Notes under the pieces: generated by a model
What the model was told of the DNA's origin: nothing
The model's database searches: none
What the model saw: the letters and a program-made list of their open reading frames with translations, nothing else
Program-made: the position numbers and the translations under genes
DNA from: Flexithrix dorotheae DSM 6795
Lineage (GTDB): Bacteria; Bacteroidota; Bacteroidia; Cytophagales; Flammeovirgaceae
Assembly: GCF_000379765.1 (NCBI RefSeq)
Contig: NZ_KB903509.1
Location: 124,001-188,000 of the forward strand
Direction: 5' to 3'
Length of the DNA stretch: 64,000 bases
Shown here: piece after piece, positions 25,425-34,962 of the stretch
Layout of the letters: the number at the start of each line of letters is the position of its first letter
How positions within the stretch are numbered: the first letter of the stretch is position 1

Positions 25425-25559
25425 ATGATATCAATGAATAAAAAGAATTACAATTATTGGCTGCAAGGAAAAAAAGTGAATGGGAAAAGAGACTTATACC
25501 TCAAATTTACAAAAAATGGACTAGGAAATTTATTCGATCTGGACAGGTTTAGATTTTAA
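25425..25559 (+). pseudogene. 44-codon CBM6-like C-terminal remnant
   Basis: A 44-codon frame, below usual gene-finding limits. Its last 24 residues, GKRDLYLKFTKNG and then GNLFDLDRFRF, resemble the final two strands of CBM6-type carbohydrate-binding domains, where a G-x-H/R-D-L-Y-L-x-F strand is followed by a N-x-D-x-F-x-F strand. No upstream part of such a domain is in frame; a stop lies 13 bp before the ATG. It is most simply the remnant of a deleted carbohydrate-active gene; less likely, it is a functional short protein. Confidence 0.45.
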
Positions 25560-25594
25560 AAAAAAGAAGCAGTAACTGGAGTGATACTACTTCT
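25557..25594 (-). terminator. Terminator of the DUF2892 gene
   Basis: On the minus strand the arms agaagtagta and tactgcttct pair (25585-25594 with 25565-25574) over 10 bp with one G-T wobble and a 10-nt loop, followed by a T-run (the A-run at 25558-25565). It lies 14 bp after the stop of the gene ending at 25608. Confidence 0.7.
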
Positions 25595-25607
25595 TATTTC
25601 CCTTAAT

Positions 25608-25820
25608 TTAAACTGACTTTTTTATGGCGCATGTTTTTATTCCAAAAATGGTATAAAGTGGGCAGAAACCAATCAGACTGGTGAGTACAAATATGCCTGC
25701 CACCACAAGTAAGATAATTCCCAGGGTTCCGGAAATAATATTGGTGAAAAATAGGGTTGCAATCACCAAAGCAATTATTACCCTGAATATTTTATCAGCA
25801 TTTCCCATGTTCTTTTTCAT
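25608..25820 (-). CDS. DUF2892 small membrane protein
   Basis: A DUF2892 (YgaP-like membrane part) protein with the family opening MKKNMGNADKIFRVIIALV, two hydrophobic helices and the closing GFCPLYTIFGIKTC, in which the two cysteines are typical. Proteins of this family sit in the inner membrane and may bind or pass on sulfur species. The frame is open to 25862, but the Met at 25820 starts the family-conserved N-terminus and gives 70 residues. A TACATTTG -7-like box (minus strand, 25881-25888) lies about 60 bp upstream. Confidence 0.85.
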   Translation of the reverse strand: MKKNMGNADKIFRVIIALVIATLFFTNIISGTLGIILLVVAGIFVLTSLIGFCPLYTIFGIKTCAIKKSV

Positions 25821-26035
25821 TTTTCCGAGATTTAATAGACTAAAAAAATTATAAAAAGCCAATCATTAACTTAGACTTATCAAATGTAAACCCTAAATAA
25901 GATTATGTCTGTAACCTATGTTACATAAGGTTTTCGCCAACTTTGGATTGTTCATTTTCATAAATTATATTCACCGGTCAGACAGTTTTAAATTCGCTTC
26001 TTCACTCATTTTTTTATTTAATTATTTGATCTATT

Positions 26036-26845
26036 TTGAAAAACTACGGACTAATAAATAAGCCAAAAATTCTAAGTAAATTAATTCTTTCTTTTTTATT
26101 GTCCTTTCTTATTTTGTGGGCCTGTGTTCCAAAGGAAAACAAGCAAACTCCTGAAACGATTCTTGAAACAGAACAACCTGAAAATCAAGCTATACAATCT
26201 ATCCCGGTAGCGGGTGAATGGTGGCTGAAACGCCACCAGGAAATTCTGAAAAAAAAGGCTTCAAACCCGGAATTAATTCTGGTGGGTAACTCCATCTTCC
26301 ATACCCTTGATAATAAGGATCGAAAGGAAGTCTGGAGGCAATATCTCGATGGTTACCAAACTGTTAATATGGGTATTTCAGGAGACAGAACTGAAAATGT
26401 AATTTGGAGAATCGAAAATGGAACCTTAGATAGTATAAACCCTAAACTGGCTGTTCTCCTTATCGGCACCAATAATACCGATGGCAACCACTACCTCAAT
26501 ATCAGTACACCAGAGGAACTGGAAGAGGGAATTTGGAAAATCTGTACCCTGATCAATGAAAAACTACCTGAAACAAAGATTTTAATCATGGGTATTCTTC
26601 CCTACGGATATAAACCCAATCACAGGGATAATATCAACAAGGCCACAAATTTGCTAATCTCTAAATTTCCTGAAAAGAACCCACTTATTAATTATGTGGA
26701 TATCGGAAATATTTACCTGGATGAAAACGGGAAGGTAAAACAGGAACTAATGCCCGACTACCTCCATCCAAATGCTGAAGGACATTTGCTTATGTTTGAG
26801 GCTTTGAAACCTGAAATTGATCGGTTGATAAATGAAAATAATTAA
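26036..26845 (+). CDS. SGNH/GDSL hydrolase lipoprotein, TTG start
   Basis: A 269-residue lipoprotein esterase of the PAF-acetylhydrolase-like SGNH group. A lipobox ending at Cys30 (LILWAC) is preceded by a hydrophobic segment; the only start that includes it is TTG at 26036, as no ATG precedes residue 120. Block I reads [10 protein letters not shown], with Ser86 but Asn85 where the family has Asp (GDS). Block II is [15 protein letters not shown], block [14 protein letters not shown], and block [11 protein letters not shown] with the Asp/His pair. It likely removes acetyl or other esters from carbohydrates. The last 14 bp overlap the sulfatase start, so the two are translationally coupled. Confidence 0.85.
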   Translation: MKNYGLINKPKILSKLILSFLLSFLILWACVPKENKQTPETILETEQPENQAIQSIPVAGEWWLKRHQEILKKKASNPELILVGNSIFHTLDNKDRKEVWRQYLDGYQTVNMGISGDRTENVIWRIENGTLDSINPKLAVLLIGTNNTDGNHYLNISTPEELEEGIWKICTLINEKLPETKILIMGILPYGYKPNHRDNINKATNLLISKFPEKNPLINYVDIGNIYLDENGKVKQELMPDYLHPNAEGHLLMFEALKPEIDRLINENN

Positions 26846-28250
26846 AAACATAAAGGTGCAATATTTAAAAAATTGCTTGGTAATATTCACTCTATTAAGC
26901 ATTGTAGGGATAAAAAATTTTGGCCATTGCCAGGAAAAACCTAATGTCATCCTTATCATTTCGGATGATGCAGGCTATGCCGATTTTGGTTTTCAGGGGA
27001 GTAAAATCATGAAAACCCCCAACCTGGATAAACTGGCAAACAAAGGCATGAAATTCACTCAAGCTTACGTAACTGCAGCAGTTTGTGGCCCCTCCAGAGC
27101 TGGCTTATTGACTGGAAAATATCAACAAAGGTTTGGGTATGAGGAAAACAACGTACCGGGTTATATGAGTAAATCTTGTTTACCCGATGATGAAATGGGA
27201 CTTCCACTAAACCAGAAAACGGTTGGCAATTACATGAAATCTCTGGGATATACAACTGGTTATTTTGGAAAATGGCACATGGGTAATGCTGATAAATATC
27301 ATCCGACCAAAAGAGGGTTTGATACGTTTGTAGGATTCCGTGGAGGAGCGCGAAGTTATTGGGAATATAATGACCAACACCCGACAGATAAATTGGAAAA
27401 CAGACTGGAACGGAATTTTGAGAATTACAAAGAGGCCCCTGATTATTTAACCACTGCTCTGGGATATGAAGCTTCTTCATTTATAGAAAAAAATAGGGCA
27501 CAAAACTTCTTTATGATTCTGGCATTTAATGCAGTTCATACCCCCATGGAAGCTGAGGAAAAAGACCTTGCACAATTTCCAGAATTAGAAGAAAGAAGAA
27601 AGCACTTGGCTGCCATGACATTATCAATGGACAGAGCCTGCGGAAAGGTGCTGGATAAATTAAAGGCATTAGGTCTTGAAGAAAATACCATCATCATTTT
27701 CACCAATGATAATGGAGGCCCTTCAGATACCAATTCTTCCAATAATAAGCCGCTGAGCGGCACAAAAGCCAATCACTTGGAAGGAGGGATAAGGGTACCG
27801 TTTCTTATACGCTGGCCGACTGTTCTCCCGGAGAATTCTGAATATAACTTACCCATAAGCACCCTTGATATTTTGCCCACTGTTTTTGCAGCTTGTGGTG
27901 GAAATCCTGATGCCCTGGAGAGCCCAGATGGCGTAAATCTGATGCCCTATATATCGGGCAAAAATTCATACCGCCCGCATCAAACACTCTATTGGAAAAA
28001 GGAAAACAGAGGGGCCATTCGCGAAGGGGACTGGAAACTTCTAAGGTTTCCCGACCGTCCGGCTGAACTATATAATCTCGCTGAAGATATTTCGGAAAAA
28101 AATAACCTGGCTATTCAATATCCTGAAAAAGTAAAGGATATGTATAAAAAACTTTTTGAATGGGAATTAACTTTAGCACGACCACTTTGGCAATTGCAAA
28201 GAGTTTACGAAGGAAAGGCCATGGAAAGAATGGATAAATATCGGCAATAA
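26832..28250 (+). CDS. S1-family sulfatase, exported
   Basis: A 472-residue arylsulfatase-type enzyme. The formylglycine motif is [11 protein letters not shown] with Cys85, which must be changed by a sulfatase-maturing enzyme (not in the window). Metal ligands include the DD pair in [11 protein letters not shown] (Asp45, Asp46) and [10 protein letters not shown] (about 293-302), and Lys/His of YFGKWHMGN match the usual sulfate-binding site. The signal peptide ends near residue 32 (GHCQ). No T9SS tail, so a periplasmic location is likely. Coupling to the SGNH hydrolase suggests joint removal of sulfate and acyl groups from one polysaccharide. The C-terminal domain ([22 protein letters not shown]) is normal. 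Confidence 0.93.
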   Translation: MKIIKNIKVQYLKNCLVIFTLLSIVGIKNFGHCQEKPNVILIISDDAGYADFGFQGSKIMKTPNLDKLANKGMKFTQAYVTAAVCGPSRAGLLTGKYQQRFGYEENNVPGYMSKSCLPDDEMGLPLNQKTVGNYMKSLGYTTGYFGKWHMGNADKYHPTKRGFDTFVGFRGGARSYWEYNDQHPTDKLENRLERNFENYKEAPDYLTTALGYEASSFIEKNRAQNFFMILAFNAVHTPMEAEEKDLAQFPELEERRKHLAAMTLSMDRACGKVLDKLKALGLEENTIIIFTNDNGGPSDTNSSNNKPLSGTKANHLEGGIRVPFLIRWPTVLPENSEYNLPISTLDILPTVFAACGGNPDALESPDGVNLMPYISGKNSYRPHQTLYWKKENRGAIREGDWKLLRFPDRPAELYNLAEDISEKNNLAIQYPEKVKDMYKKLFEWELTLARPLWQLQRVYEGKAMERMDKYRQ

Positions 28251-28260
28251 AAAAACTACC

Positions 28261-28623
28261 ATGGAGGATTTCGATCAATACTATTTAGGCAGGGACGAAC
28301 CGAACAAAAGTTGTTTATTGGCTTTGAGAAGTATTATTCTCCGGCAGGATGACCATATTTCAGAGACCCGAAAATACGGGATGCCCTGTTTCTGTTACAG
28401 GCAAAAAATGTTCTGCTATTTATGGGCTGATAAAAAAACAGAGGAGCCTTATATTCTCTTCGTGGAAGGAAACTATCTTGACCATCCCCAATTGGAAGCA
28501 GGAAACAGAGCCAGAATGAAAGTTTTCAGGTTGGATCCTGCAAAAGATTTGCCACTGGAAACCATTGAAATGCTGTTAAATGAAGCCCTGGACTTATATC
28601 GAAATGGGGTTATAAAAATGTAA
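28261..28623 (+). CDS. DUF1801 domain protein
   Basis: A small cytoplasmic protein of 120 residues with the DUF1801 signature: LRSIILRQDDHISETRKYGMP at the front (helix plus ETRKYGMPCF), then FCYLWADKKTEEPYILFVEG and RMKVFRLDPAKDLP. DUF1801 proteins have a frataxin-like fold and no established activity. It starts 10 bp after the sulfatase stop and may be read through from that operon, but a link in function is unlikely. Confidence 0.85.
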   Translation: MEDFDQYYLGRDEPNKSCLLALRSIILRQDDHISETRKYGMPCFCYRQKMFCYLWADKKTEEPYILFVEGNYLDHPQLEAGNRARMKVFRLDPAKDLPLETIEMLLNEALDLYRNGVIKM

Positions 28624-28685
28624 ATTTACAATCCAGGCTAACTGATTCACTCCCAAACACAAGATTAGACTTTTAGTAGTTTTGC

Positions 28686-29423
28686 TTAAGCATCGATTTT
28701 ACTCCTGCGGTTGGCACTTACCCTGATGCTATCGGGATCAAGGAAGTCAATTAAATCAATTAAGGCATGTTGTAGCATAATCATGCGCTTCAGTTTGGAC
28801 TCCGGGTTTTTCGCCAATACCTCTATAGAAGCCACCAGGGTATCAAACCAGAAACTGAATTTTGAATCATTCATTTTATCCCTAAATTCCGCATAGCCAA
28901 TACACAACAAACGCTGATCAGATTTTTCAATCATGATTTCCCCAATTGCTCTTTGTTCTCCTCTTAATAACCGGTAGGTCAGATCATATTTAGCAGACAG
29001 GAAAATATGTGAAATCCGTTCTATAATTTCATTAAAATTCTTGGTTAAACTATTTTCTCCCAAATCGAGGAATTGGATTTCTGTTCGGATTATTTCAATC
29101 CAGCCCAGGTATTCGGCTGTTACGAATAATGTATTATTTATGGCATAATCTCTTTCTCTTTCAGAGCGATCATAATGGATCTTTAAAAAACCTATTTGAA
29201 TGATGTTATACAATCGGCTCTGGAAATCGCAAGTGGCCCTGAGCAAAGGATCTCTGTAGCGGGAAAGTAATTTTTCAAACTCCTCCTTCTTATCCAATTC
29301 ACGGGATTGTAAGTTAAATTGATGGTTTAGGGTAGTTATTTTATTTTGATTGTAAATTCCCAAAATAGCACTCAGTAAGGCTATTGCCCCGGAAATGAGT
29401 ACCACAACGATTTTTATATCCAT
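28686..29423 (-). CDS. Membrane-anchored helical protein, unknown
   Basis: A 245-residue protein: one N-terminal membrane helix (about 5-23, VVVLISGAIALLSAILGIY), a short coiled-coil-like stretch (about 28-55), and a helical cytoplasmic domain. Notable blocks are RYRDPLLRATCDFQSRLYNI, NTLFVTAEYLGWIEIIRTEI and CIGYAEFRDKM. I recognise the layout as a widespread bacterial family without a named function. It stands alone. No catalytic motif is visible. Confidence 0.65.
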   Translation of the reverse strand: MDIKIVVVLISGAIALLSAILGIYNQNKITTLNHQFNLQSRELDKKEEFEKLLSRYRDPLLRATCDFQSRLYNIIQIGFLKIHYDRSERERDYAINNTLFVTAEYLGWIEIIRTEIQFLDLGENSLTKNFNEIIERISHIFLSAKYDLTYRLLRGEQRAIGEIMIEKSDQRLLCIGYAEFRDKMNDSKFSFWFDTLVASIEVLAKNPESKLKRMIMLQHALIDLIDFLDPDSIRVSANRRSKIDA

Positions 29424-29534
29424 ATTTAAATCTTTTCAGTTTTCCCCGATTGAAATACTGAGTAAAGCATCAAAAACCTAAAGATAACATTTTTTTGAAA
29501 AGAGGAAATTGTTTGATTATAGTATTCACTATCT

Positions 29535-31337
29535 TCAATCCTTATTTAAATAATCAAGCACAATTTCGGCCTTTTTCCTGCCCACTATTTCTTCCACGGC
29601 TTCCTTTGGTGCCTTTTTAATATTGGCCACAGATTTAAATTCTGAAAGCAACTTTTCAATGGTATTGCTGCCAATTCCTTCTAAATCTTCCAAACCAGAA
29701 TGAAGGCTTTGGTTGCTTCTTTTCTGTCGGTGAAAAGTAATTCCAAACCTGTGGGCTTCATCCCGAAGTTTCTGCAAAAGGGCCAATGATCGGGATTTTT
29801 TACTGATGTGAAGCGGAATAGAATCACCGGGAAAATAAATTTCTTCCAATCTCTTGGCAATGCCTACTATTGGAATTTCCCCATAAATTCCCAAATCTTT
29901 CAATGCATTACAGGCGGAACTTAACTGCCCTTTGCCTCCATCAATTACCACCAATTGAGGAAAAGGTAAATCTTCCTCTTTCAGGCGTTTGTACCTTCTG
30001 TAAACCACCTCATACATGGAAGCGAAATCATCTGGTCCTTCCACAGTTTTAATGTTATAATGCCTGTACTCCTTTTTGGCAGGTTTTCCATCCTTAAAAC
30101 AAACCATAGCCGAAACAGGATTAGTCCCCTGAATATTAGAATTATCAAAACACTCGATATGCCTTGGTAATTCTTTTAAATTGAGATCAGCTTTTAGCTG
30201 AATCAGGGTGTAGTTTTTATTTTTATTTTTTTGTGTTTCAATTTTCGCCAGATCCTTTTCCTTTTTATAATAGAAAGCATTTTTGAGGGAAAGTTCCACC
30301 AGCTTTTTCAGATCACCAATTTTTGGGACCACAAATTCGATAGCCTCCATTTCTATTTCAATATTGGAAATGATTTTTTTGGACGCACTATTATATTTTT
30401 CCCGTATGGCAAATATGGCATACCCCAAAATATCTTCTTTAGATTCATCCAGCTTTTTCTTTATCTGAATGGTTTCTGTCTGTGTAACACAGCCATTGGT
30501 TATCTTGATAAAATTCACATAAGCAAAGTCCTCATCATCAATAATGGTGAAAGTTTCCAGTTCTGTAATCTTTGGGTTGGTGATGAGCGATTTATTCTGG
30601 TAATTCAGCACCAACTCATATTTCTGCTTGAAATTTTCTGCCTTTTCAAATTCCATATTGGCAGCAGCCTGAGTCATTTTTTCTTTAAAATAATTTTTGA
30701 CCGGGGAAATATTTCCCTTCAAAATATCCACTGCCTGTTTGATGTCTTCATTATAATCCTCTTCTTCCTGCAATCCTTCGCATGGACCAAGGCAGTTTTT
30801 GATATGATATTCCAGACATACTTTAAATTTCTCAGCCTTAACGTTGGCTTTACTAAGCAAATAATTACAAGTCCGGATATGATACAGTCTTCTCAATAAT
30901 TCAAGAAGCGTGTTCATATGCTTCACACTGGCATATGGGCCAAAGTAGGTATGGTGTTTACTTTCAATATTTCGGGTGGAAAAAATTCTGGGAAACCGTT
31001 CCTTAGTCAGACAGATGTAGGGATAACTTTTATCATCCTTCAGCAGGATATTGTATTTTGGCTGATTTTCCTTAATCAGATTATTTTCCAAAAACAGCGC
31101 ATCAAATTCCGAATTTACAATGACGTATTCCAGGTGTTTAATTTCACTTACCAGTTTTAGGGTTTTTCTATTAAAAGGGCTTTGCTTATTAAAATAACTG
31201 GAAACTCTGCTTTTAAGACTTTTAGCTTTCCCTATATAAATAATGACTCCTTCTTCATTAAAAAACTTATAAACCCCCGGTTCGTGGGGCAGTTGCTGTA
31301 TGGTATTTTCTAATTCCGGATTATTTTTGATGTTCAT
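29535..31337 (-). CDS. uvrC: Excinuclease ABC subunit C (UvrC)
   Basis: UvrC makes both cuts beside a DNA lesion in nucleotide excision repair. The GIY-YIG nuclease domain is at about 15-95 (HEPGVYKFF, IIYIGKAKSLKSRVSSYF), followed by the Cys-rich part (CNYLLSKANVKAEKFKVCLEYHIKNCLGPC as separate Cys blocks), the UVR UvrB-binding helix near residue 220, the RNase H-like 5' nuclease (ECFDNSNIQGTNPVSAMV; VVIDGGKGQLSSA) and a C-terminal helix-hairpin-helix pair (LEDLEGIGSNTIEKLL). Length 600 is normal. It stands alone, without uvrA or uvrB nearby, as is usual in Bacteroidota. Confidence 0.97.
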   Translation of the reverse strand: MNIKNNPELENTIQQLPHEPGVYKFFNEEGVIIYIGKAKSLKSRVSSYFNKQSPFNRKTLKLVSEIKHLEYVIVNSEFDALFLENNLIKENQPKYNILLKDDKSYPYICLTKERFPRIFSTRNIESKHHTYFGPYASVKHMNTLLELLRRLYHIRTCNYLLSKANVKAEKFKVCLEYHIKNCLGPCEGLQEEEDYNEDIKQAVDILKGNISPVKNYFKEKMTQAAANMEFEKAENFKQKYELVLNYQNKSLITNPKITELETFTIIDDEDFAYVNFIKITNGCVTQTETIQIKKKLDESKEDILGYAIFAIREKYNSASKKIISNIEIEMEAIEFVVPKIGDLKKLVELSLKNAFYYKKEKDLAKIETQKNKNKNYTLIQLKADLNLKELPRHIECFDNSNIQGTNPVSAMVCFKDGKPAKKEYRHYNIKTVEGPDDFASMYEVVYRRYKRLKEEDLPFPQLVVIDGGKGQLSSACNALKDLGIYGEIPIVGIAKRLEEIYFPGDSIPLHISKKSRSLALLQKLRDEAHRFGITFHRQKRSNQSLHSGLEDLEGIGSNTIEKLLSEFKSVANIKKAPKEAVEEIVGRKKAEIVLDYLNKD

Positions 31338-31596
31338 TGTTAACTACTGAGTTATTGCTTTGCTCCTTCCGCTAAAAAACAAATCTGCACAAACTATTTA
31401 AATTTCCCTAATATGGAAAGTTCCAACTTAGAAAACCAATTTAACAAGGAATAGGTTTATGTAATTATTCTATTGAAGGGGTCTTAAAACATTCCCTTAA
31501 GAATAATTAATACTTTCTTTTTGGCATAATGCAGAAAAGGTATGATAATAGTAAATTGTTACTTACAAAATGCAGATTCATTTTATCTAAATAAAT

Positions 31597-32250
31597 ATGA
31601 GTTTAACTGAAAGTATAAAAATACCTGTTATGGTAGTTGCGGCCTTCTGGGTAGTAGAAATTTCGGAAGATTTACTGGGATTTAGCATGAGCAACCTCGG
31701 CATTTATCCCAGAACTTTTGAGGGCTTAATTGGGATTATATTTTGCCCATTTCTTCACGGGGGCTATTCCCATTTAATTTCTAATTCTGCTACTTTCATT
31801 ATACTGGGAGCCAGTATCCTCTATTTTTATCCCAAAATATCTAAAAAAGTAATTCTGAATATCTATCTGCTTACCGGAGCCGGAGTTTGGCTTTTTGCCC
31901 GCCCGGCCTATCATATTGGGGCCAGTGGATTGATTTATGGTTTTGCAGGCTTCCTGTTTTTCAGCGGTATTTTCAGAAAGGAAATTAAATCCATGGCTAT
32001 TTCCCTTTTGATTGCCCTGGTGTATGGCAGCATGCTTTATGGCATTTTTCCTCATCATCCGGGAGTTTCATGGGAATCGCATATGATCGGAGCACTTGTT
32101 GGCGTCTATTGTGCCTATATCTTTAGAAATTACAAAAAAGAAAGTCCTGAGCCGGAAATCAATCAATTCCACGGCTATGATTATTTGGAAGGCTATGCGA
32201 ATATGGAAACCAAAAGGTTTAAATATGTCTATAAGGAAAAGGAGGTTTAG
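31597..32250 (+). CDS. Rhomboid intramembrane serine protease
   Basis: A 217-residue rhomboid family protease with six hydrophobic helices. The catalytic dyad is Ser110 in the helix-4 motif GASGLIYG and His162 in WESHMIGALVG; the oxyanion-side HGGYSHLISN (His59, Asn63) is present. The C-terminal tail of about 40 residues is hydrophilic (NQFHGYDYLEGYANME). Rhomboids cleave helices of membrane proteins; the substrate here is unknown. It ends in a strong bidirectional terminator. Confidence 0.93.
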   Translation: MSLTESIKIPVMVVAAFWVVEISEDLLGFSMSNLGIYPRTFEGLIGIIFCPFLHGGYSHLISNSATFIILGASILYFYPKISKKVILNIYLLTGAGVWLFARPAYHIGASGLIYGFAGFLFFSGIFRKEIKSMAISLLIALVYGSMLYGIFPHHPGVSWESHMIGALVGVYCAYIFRNYKKESPEPEINQFHGYDYLEGYANMETKRFKYVYKEKEV

Positions 32251-32263
32251 GTAATTATTGCTA

Positions 32264-32304
32264 TAAAAAAAGCTCAGTGAAGATGTATCACTGAGCTTTT
32301 TTTT
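32264..32304. terminator. Bidirectional intrinsic terminator
   Basis: A perfect 10-bp stem agctcagtga / tcactgagct (32271-32280, 32288-32297), extended by flanking A and T runs, closes a 7-nt loop. It lies between the convergent rhomboid gene and the ABC permease gene and serves both. Confidence 0.93.
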
Positions 32305-32321
32305 ATTTTTTCAATACCGTT

Positions 32322-34763
32322 TTACTCTGACCTTAAAGATTTTACCGGATTCACTCTAGCTGCCTTAATGGACTGGAAACCCATTGTAAACCAGGCTATG
32401 AAAAAAGTAAGCAATCCAGCAAAAACGAAAATCAGGGGATTGATTGTAGTTTTATACGCGAAATCTTCTAACCATAAATTCATCACATACCAGGAAAGGG
32501 GAATTGCCAATACAAAGGCGATAAGAATCAGTTTGATAAACTCTTTGGACAACAAAATAATAATTCCTGAAATTGAAGCCCCCAGGACTTTTCTTACGCC
32601 AATTTCTTTCGTCCGCTGTTCTGCTGTAAAGGCCGCTAATCCCAATAGACCCAAACAGGCAATAAAAATTGCCAAACCTGCAAATACACCAAACAATTCT
32701 CCAACCCTTCTTTCAGCCAAATAATCCTGCTCAAATGTTTCATCCATAAAGGAATAGCTAAAGGGCTGACCAGTTGCAAACTGATCCCATTTGGATTTTA
32801 AATCATCTAATACCTTTTTGGTATTCTGCGCATTGAAACTAAAAGCAACTTTTCCGGTAGATTGTCCAATTCTCAACACCTGAGGTCTGATATTTTCCCT
32901 TAGAGATTCGAAATGAAAATTTTGAACAACCCCAATCACTTCCATCACTTCAAATTCGCCCTCGTCTGAAGTAAAAGTACCCAAATGTTCACCAATAGGA
33001 TTTTCCCAACCAAAGTGTTTTACAAGAGCCTCATTCACAATGGCTTTTGAAGAATCTGTACCATAATCCAGCGAAAAATCTCTGCCTTCCAATACTTCTA
33101 TCCCAAAAGTTTTGATATAATCAAAATCTACATAACATTCGGAAACCACCGTGGTCTGGTCATTTTCAGAAGGGCTATCTCCCGGGAAATAGGCATTATT
33201 ATTCTGATATCCTCTGATGGGCGTGAAACCCGTAATAGAAGCATTTGTAATATCCGGATTTCTCAGCATTTCATTCTTAAAAGATAAAATCTTATCATCA
33301 TTAATTACATAAGCATCCTCCAGAATTAAAATTTGATCTTTATTAAAACCAAGTTTTTTATTCTGCACATATCCCAGCTGATTAAACACCACCATAGTTC
33401 CTACAATAAGGAAAATAGAAGCAAAAAACTGAAATACCACCAATGTGCTCCTTAGCCAGCCACTTTTAGCACCTGTACTTAATTTCCCCTTTAATACCTG
33501 CGCTGGCCTGAATGCAGAAAGGAAGAAAGCCGGATAGCTTCCCGCCATTAAACCAACTATTATGGCACCCAATAACATTACAAGCAATAGCCACCAGTCA
33601 GTTAAATAGGAAATTTCCAATTCCTTTGCAGCCAAATCATTAAAAGGATCAATTAATAAGGGAACCAATAAAGCAGACATGGCAAAGGCAATCATACTTA
33701 AGATGATAGATTCCGCCAAAAACTGGTAAATCAATTGCTTTCTATAAGAACCAAGTACTTTCCTTACCCCAACCTCCTTGGCTCTATTTGCTGACCTGGC
33801 AGTAGATAAATTCATGAAATTGATACAGGCTATAACTAGAATTAAAAAAGCAATGGCAGAAAAAATGTAGACATAAGTAATATCACCATTGGCATCTAAT
33901 TCATCCATTAAATCAGATTTCAAATGAATATCTTTTAAAGGCTGAAGATAAAATCCCATGGCATTTCCGGATTCTATAAATTCAGCCATACTCACTCCGA
34001 CAAATCGTTCAATTTCAGGTCCGATATATTTCTCTATTAAAGCAGGAAATTTTGCATTAACCCCTTCAGGAGTGGCATCTTTTCGCAATACCAGATAGGT
34101 AAAATAATTAAAACTCATCCAGGTATCACTTTTACTGTCTTCCCAACCTTCCATGGAAAGCATCATTTCAAAATGGAAATGAGAATTTTTGGGGATTTCA
34201 AAAACTCCGGTAATTCTATAATCTTCGTGGTTATTTAATCTAAGCGTTTTATCTATTGGGTCTTCACCATCCTCAAAATATTTTGCAGCCATTTTTTTAC
34301 TAATCACCATTGTGTTAGGCTCTTTCAGGGCTGTTTTTGAATTCCCTTGTAATAAGGGCACACTAAAAACACTAAAGAAATTTGAATCTACAAAAGCTAC
34401 CCCTTCTTCTTTAAATGACTTGACCCTTCCGTCTTTTGTTTCATATTTTACCAAATAGCTCCCTCTTTTTCTGATTCGGGTTGCTTCAAGCACTTCCGGA
34501 AACTCATTCACCATGGTGGGGCCTCCTGGAGCATTCATTTGAGGGATATGAAAATCATTTCCTCCAAATTTCCCGTGAACAGCCAATCGGTAAATCTGAT
34601 CTCCTTTTACATTATAATTATCATAACTCAGTTCATCGTTTACATAAAGAAAAATAAGCAGGCAACAGGTTATTCCTACAGCAAGTCCGGTGATATTTAA
34701 CAAGGAATAAAATTTGTTTTTCAGCAGTGTCCGAATAGCTATTTTTATATAGTTCTTTATCAT
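32322..34763 (-). CDS. FtsX/MacB-type ABC transporter permease
   Basis: An 813-residue permease of the duplicated MacB type typical of Bacteroidota: NYIKIAIRTLLKNKFYSLLN opens helix 1 (about 20-42), a periplasmic MacB_PCD domain follows (about 45-275), three membrane helices with an ANRAKEVGVRKVLGSYR block near 325-340, then a second periplasmic domain and a final three-helix FtsX domain with EQRTKEIGVRKVLGASISG near 715-735. No ATPase gene adjoins it, so it may use an ATPase encoded elsewhere, as is common for orphan permeases of this type. The cargo is unknown; lipoprotein or peptide export are options. Confidence 0.92.
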   Translation of the reverse strand: MIKNYIKIAIRTLLKNKFYSLLNITGLAVGITCCLLIFLYVNDELSYDNYNVKGDQIYRLAVHGKFGGNDFHIPQMNAPGGPTMVNEFPEVLEATRIRKRGSYLVKYETKDGRVKSFKEEGVAFVDSNFFSVFSVPLLQGNSKTALKEPNTMVISKKMAAKYFEDGEDPIDKTLRLNNHEDYRITGVFEIPKNSHFHFEMMLSMEGWEDSKSDTWMSFNYFTYLVLRKDATPEGVNAKFPALIEKYIGPEIERFVGVSMAEFIESGNAMGFYLQPLKDIHLKSDLMDELDANGDITYVYIFSAIAFLILVIACINFMNLSTARSANRAKEVGVRKVLGSYRKQLIYQFLAESIILSMIAFAMSALLVPLLIDPFNDLAAKELEISYLTDWWLLLVMLLGAIIVGLMAGSYPAFFLSAFRPAQVLKGKLSTGAKSGWLRSTLVVFQFFASIFLIVGTMVVFNQLGYVQNKKLGFNKDQILILEDAYVINDDKILSFKNEMLRNPDITNASITGFTPIRGYQNNNAYFPGDSPSENDQTTVVSECYVDFDYIKTFGIEVLEGRDFSLDYGTDSSKAIVNEALVKHFGWENPIGEHLGTFTSDEGEFEVMEVIGVVQNFHFESLRENIRPQVLRIGQSTGKVAFSFNAQNTKKVLDDLKSKWDQFATGQPFSYSFMDETFEQDYLAERRVGELFGVFAGLAIFIACLGLLGLAAFTAEQRTKEIGVRKVLGASISGIIILLSKEFIKLILIAFVLAIPLSWYVMNLWLEDFAYKTTINPLIFVFAGLLTFFIAWFTMGFQSIKAARVNPVKSLRSE

Positions 34764-34903
34764 TTCTAGTACAGTAAAGTTTTCCCGAAGGATTAAAAAT
34801 ATTATCTATTTGTAGCTTTGATGAGGTTTGATAAGGAGAGGTTACAAATTTCTCTTTAAAGAATTCTGGAATTTTATGAATGGATAATTCCGGTTTTAAA
34901 TGG

Positions 34904-34939
34904 AAAAAAAAAGCCTGATAAAAATTAATTTAACAGGCT
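34904..34939 (-). terminator. Terminator of the DUF4292 gene
   Basis: On the minus strand, agcctg...caggct (34934-34939 and 34912-34917; the stem extends with taa/tta pairs around a mismatch) is followed by a T-run (the A-run at 34904-34912). It is 23 bp after the stop of the gene ending at 34963. Confidence 0.7.
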
Positions 34940-34962
34940 CCTTTTTAATCGAATTATTAAAA

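Noticed and set aside
30231-30899. 222-aa frame on the plus strand inside uvrC
   Set aside because: It is antisense to the conserved UvrC coding region, rich in Phe and Ile as expected from a complementary frame, and has no recognisable domain.
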